From NCBI RefSeq assembly GCF_009740395.1, contig NZ_WOXT01000002.1, positions 682,001 through 746,000 on the forward strand: a stretch of 64,000 bases of DNA. The letters run 5' to 3'. Of the stretch, positions 56,036 to 64,000 are shown piece after piece. How positions within the stretch are numbered: the stretch's first letter is position 1; each line of letters opens with the position of its first letter. Both the position numbers and the translations under genes were made by a program. The stretch comes from Noviluteimonas gilva. GTDB lineage: Bacteria; Pseudomonadota; Gammaproteobacteria; Xanthomonadales; Xanthomonadaceae. The notes beneath the pieces were generated by a model that worked only from the letters and a program-made list of their open reading frames with translations, searched no databases and had not been told where the DNA came from.

Positions 56036-58444
56036 ATGCAATGCGCATCGCCTCCAGCATCGAATCCTCACGTCGGAAGGGCGGGCATCGCCGCGGCCTT
56101 CGTCGGCGGCGCCGTCGTTGCGCTGTGGCTGCCGTTCGTCATTCCCGCCTGGGCGTGCGTCGCGATCGGTGTTGCGGCGCTGGCCATCGGCGCAACATCG
56201 TGCGTCATGCACGTGCGCGCGTGCTTGCCCTGGATCGTCCTGGCTGCGGTCTCGACAAGTGGTTTTGCGCTTGCGGGTTGGCACGCCGCAGACGCCCTCG
56301 GCGCCCGCCTGCCTGCGTCTCTCGAAGGGCAGGACCTTCGCATCCGCGGCCGTGTCGTCGACCTGCCGGATCGCGATGCGCGCCGAGTGCAATTCCTGTT
56401 GCGTGTCGATGACGATGCCTCGCAGGTCGGGGCGTTGCGCGGCAGAGTGTTGCGAATCGCCTGGTACGACGGAGGCGGTGCGCAGCCGCGCCCCGTCGCC
56501 GCCGGCAGCCATTGGGAATTCGATGCGCGCCTCCGCGCGCCGCGCGGCCTTCGCAATCCCGGCTGGTTCGACTCCGAGCGCCACGCTCTGGCGAATCGGC
56601 TGACAGCGGCCGGCTATGTCCGCAACGCGTCCAGCGCACGCGAGGTGGCCGCGCCGAAGGGCCTGCAAGCCTGGCGCGCCGACATGGCCGATCGCATCGA
56701 TCATGCAATCGACGCACCCATCTCACGTTTCATCCGCGCGCTCGCACTCGGCGACACGCGTGGGCTCTCCGACGATGATTGGGCGACGCTCCGCGCGACC
56801 GGCCTGACGCATCTGATCGCGATCTCCGGCTTCCATGTCGGACTCGTCGCGGGGTTCTTCGCGCTCGCGGTGTCGCTGGTGTGGCGCTTCGTTCCTGCGC
56901 TCGCGCATCGCGTGCCACGACCCATCGCGATGGCGCTCGCCGCCGTGGCCGGTGCAGTCCTCTATACGGCGGTCGCCGGCTTCGCATTGCCCACCGTGCG
57001 CACGACATTGATGATCGCGGTCGTCGCCGCGGTGCGATGCACGCGTCGCGCGCATTCTTCATTCGATGCGCTGTCGCTCGCCGTCATCGCGATGGTGCTT
57101 GTCGCTCCCTTGTCGCTGCTTGGCGCGGGCTTCTGGCTCAGCGTCTGCGGCGTGGCGTGGTTGCTGTGGTGCTTGCCGAACGGCGACGGCGGCGTTCTGC
57201 GGAGTTTCGCTTCGGCGCAGGCGGTCGCGACGGTCGGGTTGTTGCCGCTCACGGTCGCGTTGTTCGGGCAAGCCTCGCTCGCCGGGCCGGTCGCGAATCT
57301 CGTCGCGATTCCGTGGTGGAGTCTGGTCGTCGTTCCACTCGCGCTGCTGGGCACGGGAATGGAGGCGATGCACGTCGGTCTCGGCGAGTGGCCCTGGCGC
57401 GCGGCGGCGTTCGCGTTCGATGCGACGTGGCCTGCGTTCGAAGCGCTCGGCGAAAGTCGGTTTGCCTTCGCATGGTTGCCCGAGGCGCGTTGGTTCGCGT
57501 TGCCGATGGCGGCCTTCGCTGCATTCTGGTGCCTGTTGCCGCGCGGCGTTCCCGGCAAGCCACTCGCGTTGCTGCTGTGGCTCCCGTTGCTCTGGCCCTC
57601 GCGCGATCTTCCGCCACACGGTGCATTCCGCATCGACGTGCTCGACGTGGGGCAGGGGCTGTCGGCGCTCGTGCGCACCGCGTCGCACGCGATCCTCTTC
57701 GACATGGGCCCGGCCTCGCACGACGGTTACGACGCCGGCGAACGCGCCGTCGTGCCCGCGCTTCGTGCGCTCGGGGTGCGCGCACTCGATGTCGCGATCA
57801 TCAGCCATGCCGACAGCGATCACGCGGGCGGTTGGCATGCGGTGCGTCGCGCGTTGCCGATTCGCGACAGCCATGCGCCCGATGGTAGCCCGACGCCCGT
57901 CGCATCGCGCTGCATCGCCGGCCGAACGTGGCAACGCGACGGCGTGCGTTTCCGTTACCTGCATCCCACCGAACACTTCCCGTACCTGGGCAACGACGCC
58001 GGTTGCGTGCTGCGAATCGAAGGCGCGCACGGCAGCGCGTTGCTGACCGGCGACATCGGCGAGGTCGTCGAACGCACGCTGGTCCGCCGGGATCCCGCCG
58101 CGTTGCGCGCCGATGTCGTCCTCATTCCCCATCACGGCAGCGAGGGCTCGTCCGATCCCGCGTTCATCCGTGCGACCGGCGCCCGTGTTGCGCTCGTCGC
58201 CACCGGCGCCGGCAATCGCTTCGGGCACCCGCGCAGCGAGGTCGTCGCACGCTGGTGCGCCGCCGGCGCGCGCGTCCTCGAGACCGCCGCGGGCGGCGCC
58301 CTGCGTGTGGATGTGGGCTCGGATGGGCCGAAAACCGCCGCACGTCGCGAAACCCACGCGCGGCTTTGGGACGCAGCGCCCCGGTCCGGCCATGGGGCTG
58401 GGCTATGCTATCGGCGGAATGACGGGCCTGGCCCGGAGGAGTGA
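56036..58444 (+). CDS. comEC: DNA internalisation competence protein ComEC/Rec2
   Basis: An 802-residue polytopic protein. A DUF4131 domain with N-terminal helices (to about residue 180) is followed by the Competence domain with its helix bundle (ALALGDTRGLSDDDWATLR, THLIAISGFHVGLVAGFF). The C-terminal metallo-beta-lactamase-like domain has an intact ISHADSDHAGGW metal motif and IPHHGSEGS. It forms the inner-membrane channel for single-stranded DNA in transformation, and the nuclease-like domain probably degrades the other strand. The start is uncertain (55970 or 56036); the second has GAGATA upstream. It heads a plus-strand run with exbB-exbD-msbA-lpxK-kdsB. Confidence 0.92.
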   Translation: MQCASPPASNPHVGRAGIAAAFVGGAVVALWLPFVIPAWACVAIGVAALAIGATSCVMHVRACLPWIVLAAVSTSGFALAGWHAADALGARLPASLEGQDLRIRGRVVDLPDRDARRVQFLLRVDDDASQVGALRGRVLRIAWYDGGGAQPRPVAAGSHWEFDARLRAPRGLRNPGWFDSERHALANRLTAAGYVRNASSAREVAAPKGLQAWRADMADRIDHAIDAPISRFIRALALGDTRGLSDDDWATLRATGLTHLIAISGFHVGLVAGFFALAVSLVWRFVPALAHRVPRPIAMALAAVAGAVLYTAVAGFALPTVRTTLMIAVVAAVRCTRRAHSSFDALSLAVIAMVLVAPLSLLGAGFWLSVCGVAWLLWCLPNGDGGVLRSFASAQAVATVGLLPLTVALFGQASLAGPVANLVAIPWWSLVVVPLALLGTGMEAMHVGLGEWPWRAAAFAFDATWPAFEALGESRFAFAWLPEARWFALPMAAFAAFWCLLPRGVPGKPLALLLWLPLLWPSRDLPPHGAFRIDVLDVGQGLSALVRTASHAILFDMGPASHDGYDAGERAVVPALRALGVRALDVAIISHADSDHAGGWHAVRRALPIRDSHAPDGSPTPVASRCIAGRTWQRDGVRFRYLHPTEHFPYLGNDAGCVLRIEGAHGSALLTGDIGEVVERTLVRRDPAALRADVVLIPHHGSEGSSDPAFIRATGARVALVATGAGNRFGHPRSEVVARWCAAGARVLETAAGGALRVDVGSDGPKTAARRETHARLWDAAPRSGHGAGLCYRRNDGPGPEE

Positions 58445-58446
58445 AC

Positions 58447-59130
58447 GTGCTGGAACTGGTGCGCGCGGGCGGTTGGCCGATGATCCCGCTGTTGCTGCTG
58501 TCCGTGGTCGCCCTGGCGATCATCGTCGAGCGTTTCTGGAGTCTGCGGCGCAAGGTGGTCCTGCCGCCGGGCCTCGGCGCCGAGGTGCGCGCCTGGGCCG
58601 CCAAGGGTCGCCTGGACCCGGCCCACATCGATTCGCTGCGCCGCAACTCGCCGCTCGGCGCGCTGCTGGCCGCGGTGCTCGACGTCCGCCATCGCACGCG
58701 TGAAGAGATTCGCGAGCGCACCGAGGACGTGGGCCGCCACCAGGTCCACAAGATGGAGCGCTTCCTCAACACGCTCGGCACCATCGCCGCCGCGGGCCCG
58801 CTGCTCGGCCTGTTCGGCACCGTGGTCGGCATGATCCAGATGTTCCTCGGCATCCTCGACCAGGGCATCGGCGACGTGAACCAACTCGCCGGCGGCATCG
58901 GCAAGGCGCTGGTGTGTACGGCGGCCGGCATGATCGTCGCCATCCCGGCGCTGTGCTTCCATCGTTACTTCCGTGGCCGCATCGCTGCGTACATCGTCGA
59001 CATGGAACACGAAGCCTTCGAATTGATGGACGCGCTCGACCCGCGCGCCGCCGCAGCGCGCGCTGCCGCCGCCGCCAGTGGGCAGGCGCCCGCCACGCCG
59101 CCGGCCCGCGCGAGCGCCAGCGTCGACTGA
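58447..59130 (+). CDS. exbB: ExbB/TolQ-family proton channel subunit
   Basis: A 227-residue MotA/TolQ/ExbB protein with three helices: residues about 13-29, and the paired helices GTIAAAGPLLGLFGTVVGMI and IGKALVCTAAGMIVAIPALC. An Ala/Pro-rich tail follows. GGAGGAG ends 5 bases before the GTG at 58447, which decides the start over a GTG six bases earlier. With ExbD it uses the proton gradient to energise TonB. It starts 2 bases after the comEC stop. No tonB gene is in the window. Confidence 0.92.
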   Translation: MLELVRAGGWPMIPLLLLSVVALAIIVERFWSLRRKVVLPPGLGAEVRAWAAKGRLDPAHIDSLRRNSPLGALLAAVLDVRHRTREEIRERTEDVGRHQVHKMERFLNTLGTIAAAGPLLGLFGTVVGMIQMFLGILDQGIGDVNQLAGGIGKALVCTAAGMIVAIPALCFHRYFRGRIAAYIVDMEHEAFELMDALDPRAAAARAAAAASGQAPATPPARASASVD

Positions 59131-59134
59131 CCCC

Positions 59135-59575
59135 ATGCGCATCCGCGACCATCGCGAAGACGACACGCCCGAGATCAACCTGATCCCGCTGATCGACGTC
59201 GTCCTCTGCCTGATCATCTTCTTCGTCGTCACCACGACGTTCGACGCGCGCTCGGTGCTCAAGCTGCAACTGCCGCAGGCCAACGGTACGCCGGCCGAAT
59301 CGCAGACCAAGGCGCTGAGCGTGTTGGTGAACGCGGAAGGGCGTTTCTTCATCGACGATCGCGAAGCGCTGCGCACCGACGTCGAATCGCTCAAGCAAAC
59401 CCTCGTCGACGTCGCCGGCACCGACCGCACGCGCCCGGTGCTGCTGCGCGCCGATGGCCGCACGCCGCACCAGTCCGTCGTCACCGCGCTCGACGCACTC
59501 GCGCAACTGGGCTTCTCGCGCGTGTCGATCGCCACCGCGCCGCCCGTGCAGCCGGCGCAGGCCAAGGCCCCATGA
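59135..59575 (+). CDS. exbD: ExbD/TolR-family protein
   Basis: A 146-residue ExbD. One N-terminal helix (about residues 15-35, INLIPLIDVVLCLIIFFVV) carries the proton-carrying aspartate D21, followed by a periplasmic domain (RFFIDDREALR, VLLRADGRTPHQSV). It works with ExbB to energise TonB or a related partner. Four bases follow the exbB stop before the ATG, and its own stop overlaps msbA by ATGA, so the pair is wired into the lipid A export operon. Confidence 0.92.
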   Translation: MRIRDHREDDTPEINLIPLIDVVLCLIIFFVVTTTFDARSVLKLQLPQANGTPAESQTKALSVLVNAEGRFFIDDREALRTDVESLKQTLVDVAGTDRTRPVLLRADGRTPHQSVVTALDALAQLGFSRVSIATAPPVQPAQAKAP

Positions 59576-61329
59576 CCGAAGCGACCCCCGCGACGCCTGC
59601 GCAGACGTACCGCCGCCTGCTCGGGTTCGCCAAGCCGTATCGCGGCTGGCTCGCGACGGCCGCCTTGGTGATGGCGTTCGAAGCGCTGACCAGCTACGGC
59701 ATCACGCGCTTGCTCAAGCCCATCGTCGACGGGCTCGCCGATCCGAAGACCTTCCAGCTGTGGTTGCCGGCGGCGCTCGTCGGCTTGTTCATCGCGCGCG
59801 GCCTGTTCGGCCTGGCGGGCGATTACACGATGGCGCGCTCGGGCCGCGGTGTCGCGCGCGATCTGCGCCTGATGTTGATGCGCAAGTATTTCCGTTTGCC
59901 GGGCGCGCGTTTCGATGCCGAGCCCGTCGCCTCGATGCTCACGCGCCTGGGCGGCGACACCGAGCAGGTCGCCGGCGCTGCGGTTGACGCATTGAAGGTG
60001 ATGATCAGCGCAAGCCTGACCACCGTCGCGATGCTGTGGGCGATGTTGTCCACCAGCTGGCGCGTCACCATCGCGCTGCTGTTGCTCGCGCCGTTCCTGG
60101 TGTGGGCGATGAACAAGGTGGGCGGGCGTTATCGCCGCATCAACCATCGCATCCTGGAAAACGCCGCCGACATGCTGCAGTCCGCCGACCAGGCGCTGCA
60201 CGGCCACCAGGAAGTGAAGATCTACGGCGCGCAGGAAAGCGAGATCGGCCGTTACGCCGAGCAGACCAACCACAACCTGCGCCTGGCGTTGAAGGTGGAA
60301 GTCACGCGCGGTTCGATTTCCTTCTTCGTGCAGGTGCTGGGCGCGATCGGCATGGCCGTGCTGCTGTTCCTCGCCGCGAAGGAAGCCGCCGCCGGGCGCC
60401 TGACCGCCGGCGATTTCACGGTGCTGATGACGGCGATGGTCGCGATCATCCCGCCGCTGCGCCAGCTCACGAACGTGCAGGCGATGCTCCAGCGCGGCGT
60501 GAATTCCGCCGAGCGCCTGTTCTCCGTGATGGACGCGCCCGACGAGAAGGACACGGGCACGCAACCACTCAAGCGCGCGAAGGGCGAGCTCGAATTCCGC
60601 CACGTGACCGCGCGTTATCCGAACCAGGCGCGCCCGGCGATCGACGACATCAGCTTCGTCGCCAAGCCGGGCACGGTGACGGCCATCGTCGGCCGCTCGG
60701 GCAGCGGCAAGAGCACGCTGATCAAGTTGATCCCGCGCTTCTACGAACCCGAATCCGGCCAGGTGCTGCTCGACGGCCGCCCGATCGAGGATTACCCGCT
60801 CGCCGACCTGCGCCGCCAGGTCGCGATGGTCAGCCAGCGCGTGATCCTGTTCGACGCCAGCATCGGTTCCAACGTTGCCTACGGTGAAATGGAAGGCGCC
60901 GACGCGCAGACGCTCGCCGAGGCCGTGCGCGGCGCGAACGCGATGGAGTTCGTCGAACGCCTGCCCGAAGGCATGGACACGCGCATCGGCGAACACGGCG
61001 GGCGCCTGTCCGGTGGCCAGCGCCAGCGTCTGGCGATCGCGCGCGCATTGTTGAAGAACGCGCCGCTGCTGATCCTCGACGAAGCCACCGCCGCGCTCGA
61101 CAACGAATCCGAACGCCTCGTGCAGGACGCGCTCGATCACCTGATGCCCGATCGCACGACGATCGTGATCGCGCATCGTCTCTCGACCATCGAACACGCC
61201 GACCAGGTGCTCGTCCTCGACGAAGGCCGCCTGGTGGAGCAGGGCACGCACGCGCAACTCATCGCGGCCGGTGGTGTGTACGCACATCTGCATCGCATGC
61301 AATTCCGCGAGCAACCGGCCGAGGCATGA
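59572..61329 (+). CDS. msbA: Lipid A flippase MsbA
   Basis: A 585-residue ABC exporter half-transporter: six membrane helices in residues 20-310 and a nucleotide-binding domain with Walker [10 protein letters not shown], signature LSGGQRQR and Walker [13 protein letters not shown]. The texts [12 protein letters not shown] and [12 protein letters not shown] are typical of MsbA rather than other exporters. It flips core-lipid A across the inner membrane. ATGA overlaps with exbD upstream and lpxK downstream show a coupled operon. Confidence 0.95.
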   Translation: MTEATPATPAQTYRRLLGFAKPYRGWLATAALVMAFEALTSYGITRLLKPIVDGLADPKTFQLWLPAALVGLFIARGLFGLAGDYTMARSGRGVARDLRLMLMRKYFRLPGARFDAEPVASMLTRLGGDTEQVAGAAVDALKVMISASLTTVAMLWAMLSTSWRVTIALLLLAPFLVWAMNKVGGRYRRINHRILENAADMLQSADQALHGHQEVKIYGAQESEIGRYAEQTNHNLRLALKVEVTRGSISFFVQVLGAIGMAVLLFLAAKEAAAGRLTAGDFTVLMTAMVAIIPPLRQLTNVQAMLQRGVNSAERLFSVMDAPDEKDTGTQPLKRAKGELEFRHVTARYPNQARPAIDDISFVAKPGTVTAIVGRSGSGKSTLIKLIPRFYEPESGQVLLDGRPIEDYPLADLRRQVAMVSQRVILFDASIGSNVAYGEMEGADAQTLAEAVRGANAMEFVERLPEGMDTRIGEHGGRLSGGQRQRLAIARALLKNAPLLILDEATAALDNESERLVQDALDHLMPDRTTIVIAHRLSTIEHADQVLVLDEGRLVEQGTHAQLIAAGGVYAHLHRMQFREQPAEA

Positions 61330-62321
61330 AGAAGGGCGACACGCCGGACTGGTGGTATTCCGATGGGCCGGTGCCGCTCGGCGCACGCGCGCTGAGCGGG
61401 GTGTACGGCGGGCTCGTCGGCCTGCGTCGCAAGTGGTACGGGCGCGGTTGGTTGAAGCCGCAGCGCGCGGGCGTGCCGGTGATCGTCGTCGGCAACGTCG
61501 CGGTCGGTGGCACGGGCAAGACGCCGCTGACCATCGCGCTGATCGAACGCCTGCGCGAAGCCGGCTGGAAGCCCGGCGTCGCCAGTCGCGGTTACGGCCG
61601 CGAGGACGCGAAAGCCGCGCGCTGGGTCGATGCGCGCACTGCGCCGGCCGAAGGCGGCGATGAACCCGTCTTGATCGCGTTGCGCACCGGCGCGAAGGTC
61701 CGCGTCGACCGCGACCGCGTCGCCGCCGCGCGTGCACTCGCGCAGGCCGGTTGCGACATCGTCGTGTGCGACGACGGCCTGCAGCATTACCGCCTCGCGC
61801 GCGATGTCGAGATCGATGTCGTCGATCTGCGCCGCCACGGCAACAATCGCCTGCTCCCCGCCGGCCCCTTGCGTGAACCGGTGCAGCGCGCCGACGAATG
61901 CGACTTCCGCGTCGTCAACGTGGGCAGCGACGACGTGCCTGCGGGTTTCGGCGAATGGTCGATGCGCCTGGTGCCGGGCGAGGCGCAGCCGATCGAAGGC
62001 GGGCGTCCCAAATCGCTCGCCACGTTTTCGGGGCAACGCGTGCATGCCGTCGCCGGCATCGGCAATCCCGAGCGCTTCTTCAACATGCTGCGCTCGCACG
62101 GCATTGCCGTCGTTCCGCACGCGTTCGCCGACCATCACACGTACGTGCCGGCGGATTTCGAATTCGGCAGCCGCCTGCCCGTGCTGATGACCGAGAAGGA
62201 CGCGGTGAAATGCCGCGACTTCGCCGACAGTGCGTTCTTCTCCGTGCCGGTACGCGCCGAATTGCCGGAAGCCTTCTGGATCGCGTTGTTCGACAAACTC
62301 CCGCCGAAGGGGCACGCATGA
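61326..62321 (+). CDS. lpxK: Tetraacyldisaccharide 4'-kinase LpxK
   Basis: A 331-residue lipid A kinase. An N-terminal membrane-associating helix segment is followed by the Walker A-type loop [15 protein letters not shown] near residue 57-71, the SRGYGR motif, the [12 protein letters not shown] catalytic region and a C-terminal [12 protein letters not shown]. It phosphorylates the 4' position of the lipid A precursor. It is coupled to msbA and kdsB by ATGA overlaps. The small trm112 (ycaR) gene that often separates lpxK from kdsB is absent. Confidence 0.95.
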   Translation: MKKGDTPDWWYSDGPVPLGARALSGVYGGLVGLRRKWYGRGWLKPQRAGVPVIVVGNVAVGGTGKTPLTIALIERLREAGWKPGVASRGYGREDAKAARWVDARTAPAEGGDEPVLIALRTGAKVRVDRDRVAAARALAQAGCDIVVCDDGLQHYRLARDVEIDVVDLRRHGNNRLLPAGPLREPVQRADECDFRVVNVGSDDVPAGFGEWSMRLVPGEAQPIEGGRPKSLATFSGQRVHAVAGIGNPERFFNMLRSHGIAVVPHAFADHHTYVPADFEFGSRLPVLMTEKDAVKCRDFADSAFFSVPVRAELPEAFWIALFDKLPPKGHA

Positions 62322-63097
62322 CCGCAGCTCCAATGAGTGATTTCGTTGTCGCCATTCCCGCGCGCTATGCCGCCTCGCGCTTGCCGGGCAAGCCGCTGCG
62401 CACGATCGGCGGTGAACCGTTGGTGCTGCACGTGGCGCGCCGCGCGCTCGCGGCCGGTGCGCGCGAGGTGTGGGTCGCCGCGGATGACCAACGCATCGCC
62501 GACGCACTCGCGAACAGCGGCGTGCGCATCGCGATGACCTCGCCCGATCACGCCTCGGGCACCGATCGCCTCGCCGAATGCGCGCGCATCGCGGGCTGGT
62601 CGGACGACACGATCGTCGTGAACCTGCAGGGCGATGAACCCTTCGCGCCCGCCTCCGGAATCCAGGCAGCCGCCCAAGCGCTGGCCGGATCCGGCGCCGA
62701 GATGGCCACGCTCGCCACGCCCATCGAAGACATCGAAACACTGCTCGATCCGAACGCCGTCAAGCTCGTGCGCGGCAGCGACGGCAACGCGCTGTACTTC
62801 AGCCGCGCGCCGATCCCGTGGCCGCGCGACGCCTTCGCCAACGACCGCGGCACGATGCCCGCCGGCGGTCACTGGCTGCGCCACATCGGCCTTTACGCCT
62901 ATCGCGCGGGATTCCTGCAGCGATTCACCGCGCTGCCGCCGGGCACGCTGGAGCGCATCGAATCGCTGGAACAACTGCGCGTGCTCGAGGCCGGCTTCCG
63001 CATCGCGGTCGCGTTGTCGCCCGAACCCTTCCCGCCGGGCGTGGACACGCCGGAAGACCTGGCGCGCGCCGAGGCTCGGTTCGCTTCAGGCAGGTGA
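62318..63097 (+). CDS. kdsB: 3-deoxy-manno-octulosonate cytidylyltransferase KdsB
   Basis: A 259-residue CMP-Kdo synthetase. It shows the nucleotide-binding start [19 protein letters not shown], the [10 protein letters not shown] loop, [10 protein letters not shown], the VNLQGDEPF metal site and [12 protein letters not shown], followed by HIGLYAYR. It activates Kdo for the inner core of LPS. The ATG at 62318 overlaps the lpxK stop; a second ATG at 62333 ([11 protein letters not shown]) could also serve. It is the last gene of the operon; no clear terminator follows. Confidence 0.96.
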   Translation: MTAAPMSDFVVAIPARYAASRLPGKPLRTIGGEPLVLHVARRALAAGAREVWVAADDQRIADALANSGVRIAMTSPDHASGTDRLAECARIAGWSDDTIVVNLQGDEPFAPASGIQAAAQALAGSGAEMATLATPIEDIETLLDPNAVKLVRGSDGNALYFSRAPIPWPRDAFANDRGTMPAGGHWLRHIGLYAYRAGFLQRFTALPPGTLERIESLEQLRVLEAGFRIAVALSPEPFPPGVDTPEDLARAEARFASGR

Positions 63098-63152
63098 ACC
63101 TTCGACCCAAATCACGCATGCTGCATCGCACCCAACCTTAGACTGAGGCGTG

Positions 63153-64000
63153 ATGGGGATCGTTGACGTTGGAGTCGTGGGGATGGGACGTTCGTTGGTG
63201 CCGGGATTTCCTTCGTCATTGCATTGGTTGAACGCAGCGCCGCCTGCAGCGGCGCATCTGCGCGGCTGGCTGACGGCGGTGGCCTTCGTCAATATCGGCT
63301 CGGCCTGGTCGATCCAGGCGATGCACGATCTTCAGGCCTTGCGCCTGCGCCATCCGGGCCGGTTACGCGCCTTCGCGGTGCACGTGCCGCGCTTCGACCA
63401 CGAACGCGATCCGCGCCGCACGCTCAAGCGCGCCAACCGCCACGGCATCACCTTGCCGCTGGCGATGGATGCCGATTGGGTCGCGTGGCAACAGTGGGGC
63501 GTGCGCACGTGGCCGACGGTGGTGCTGATCGACGGCAACGGTGACGTGCAGGGGCGGCTGGAAGGCGGCGATGCGCTCGCCGAACTCGACAAACGCCTGC
63601 AGGCGCTCGCCGGCACGCCCACGCTCGACGACGACGGCGTGCAGGTGCGCAAGGTGCGCGAACCCGCGATGCCGCTGATGTTCCCCACCGGCCTGGCGGT
63701 TACGCCGCAATACCTTTACGTCGCCGACAGCGGCCACCATCGCGTCCTCGAATGCAGCCATGCCGGTCGCATCCTGCGCGTGTTCGGCACCGGCGATGCG
63801 AACCTGATCGACGGCGATCCCGGGCATGCGTCCTTCCATTGCCCGCACGGCCTGGCCTTGCAGCGCGACATGCTCTACGTCGCCGACACGGGCAACCATG
63901 CGATCCGCCGGATCAACCTGCGCAGCGGCGACACCACCACGCTGTGCGGCAACGGCCGGCGCGGCACGCCGACCGAAGGGCCGGTGCGCGAATCCAGTTC
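63153..64000 (+). CDS. Thioredoxin-fold/NHL-repeat protein lacking redox cysteines (3' truncated)
   Basis: The frame is open from ATG 63153 (GAGG 4 bases upstream; ATG 63183 with GGAG 8 bases upstream is the alternative) to the window end, 282 codons. Residues about 30-165 form a thioredoxin-like/TlpA domain (LTAVAFVNIGSAWSIQAMHDL, WQQWGVRTWPTVVLID). From about residue 180, NHL beta-propeller repeats begin (FPTGLAVTPQYLYVADSGHHRVLE, CPHGLALQRDMLYVADTGNHAIRR). The layout is that of NHLRC2-like proteins. The usual CxxC is replaced by Ser and Ala at the matching positions (WSIQAMH), so disulfide chemistry is unlikely. The C-terminal propeller lies beyond the window. Confidence 0.8.
   Translation, partial: MGIVDVGVVGMGRSLVPGFPSSLHWLNAAPPAAAHLRGWLTAVAFVNIGSAWSIQAMHDLQALRLRHPGRLRAFAVHVPRFDHERDPRRTLKRANRHGITLPLAMDADWVAWQQWGVRTWPTVVLIDGNGDVQGRLEGGDALAELDKRLQALAGTPTLDDDGVQVRKVREPAMPLMFPTGLAVTPQYLYVADSGHHRVLECSHAGRILRVFGTGDANLIDGDPGHASFHCPHGLALQRDMLYVADTGNHAIRRINLRSGDTTTLCGNGRRGTPTEGPVRESS

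Overview
The window looks like chromosome from a high-GC gammaproteobacterium of the Xanthomonadaceae/Lysobacteraceae (Lysobacter-like). This rests on several features: the smc-zipA-ligA order, exbB-exbD in front of msbA-lpxK-kdsB, a carbohydrate locus built around a large TonB-dependent receptor with an Oar-like N-terminal domain, a YgfX-like gene beside lolCD, and class III phaEC beside pssA. The species assignment is inference. No rRNA, tRNA, IS element, prophage or CRISPR array is visible. The DNA is almost wholly coding, and many neighbours overlap by ATGA.

1-10.3 kb: a methionine/glutamine-type aminotransferase (5' cut by the window edge) with an omega-amidase; a metal-dependent amidohydrolase; an outer-membrane protein behind a candidate sigma-54 promoter; a GAF-type sigma-54 activator; a geranylgeranyl-reductase-like flavoprotein; and the scpA-scpB-rluB operon, in which RluB carries a very long Gly/Pro/Arg-rich tail. 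10.6-11.2 kb: yciI-bolA.

11.2-25.4 kb is a complete carbohydrate-utilisation locus: LacI regulator, TonB receptor, a PF10091/GH144-like lipoprotein, an ABC transporter (binding lipoprotein and two permeases), a large periplasmic six-hairpin glycosidase-like protein, a GH1 beta-glucosidase and a UgpC/MsmK-type ATPase. LacI-type operators lie before the regulator and in the bglB/ugpC divergent gap. A beta-glucan, possibly beta-1,2-linked, is the best guess for the substrate.

25.6-38 kb: smc, zipA, ligA, epmA, a three-repeat DUF3011 secreted protein, mtnA, a hypothetical gene and gyrA. 38-45.5 kb: an alpha-2-macroglobulin lipoprotein coupled to pbpC. 45.5-50.7 kb: a peroxiredoxin, cbpA, pssA, phaE-phaC and a membrane protein with an HExxH motif.

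50.7-53.4 kb is a patch of small genes. It includes a candidate small RNA, a pair of coupled mini-ORFs, a VOC protein, three small membrane proteins and a DUF4166 gene broken by a frameshift. 53.4-63.1 kb: lolD-lolC-ygfX on the minus strand, then comEC-exbB-exbD-msbA-lpxK-kdsB on the plus strand (DNA uptake, TonB energisation and lipid A/LPS core supply). The window ends inside a thioredoxin-fold/NHL-repeat protein that lacks the redox cysteines.

No wholly new multi-gene system stands out. The strongest leads are the sigma-54 promoter with a triple half-site array next to its likely activator, the candidate small RNA after phaC, and the shared LacI operators that define the glucan regulon.
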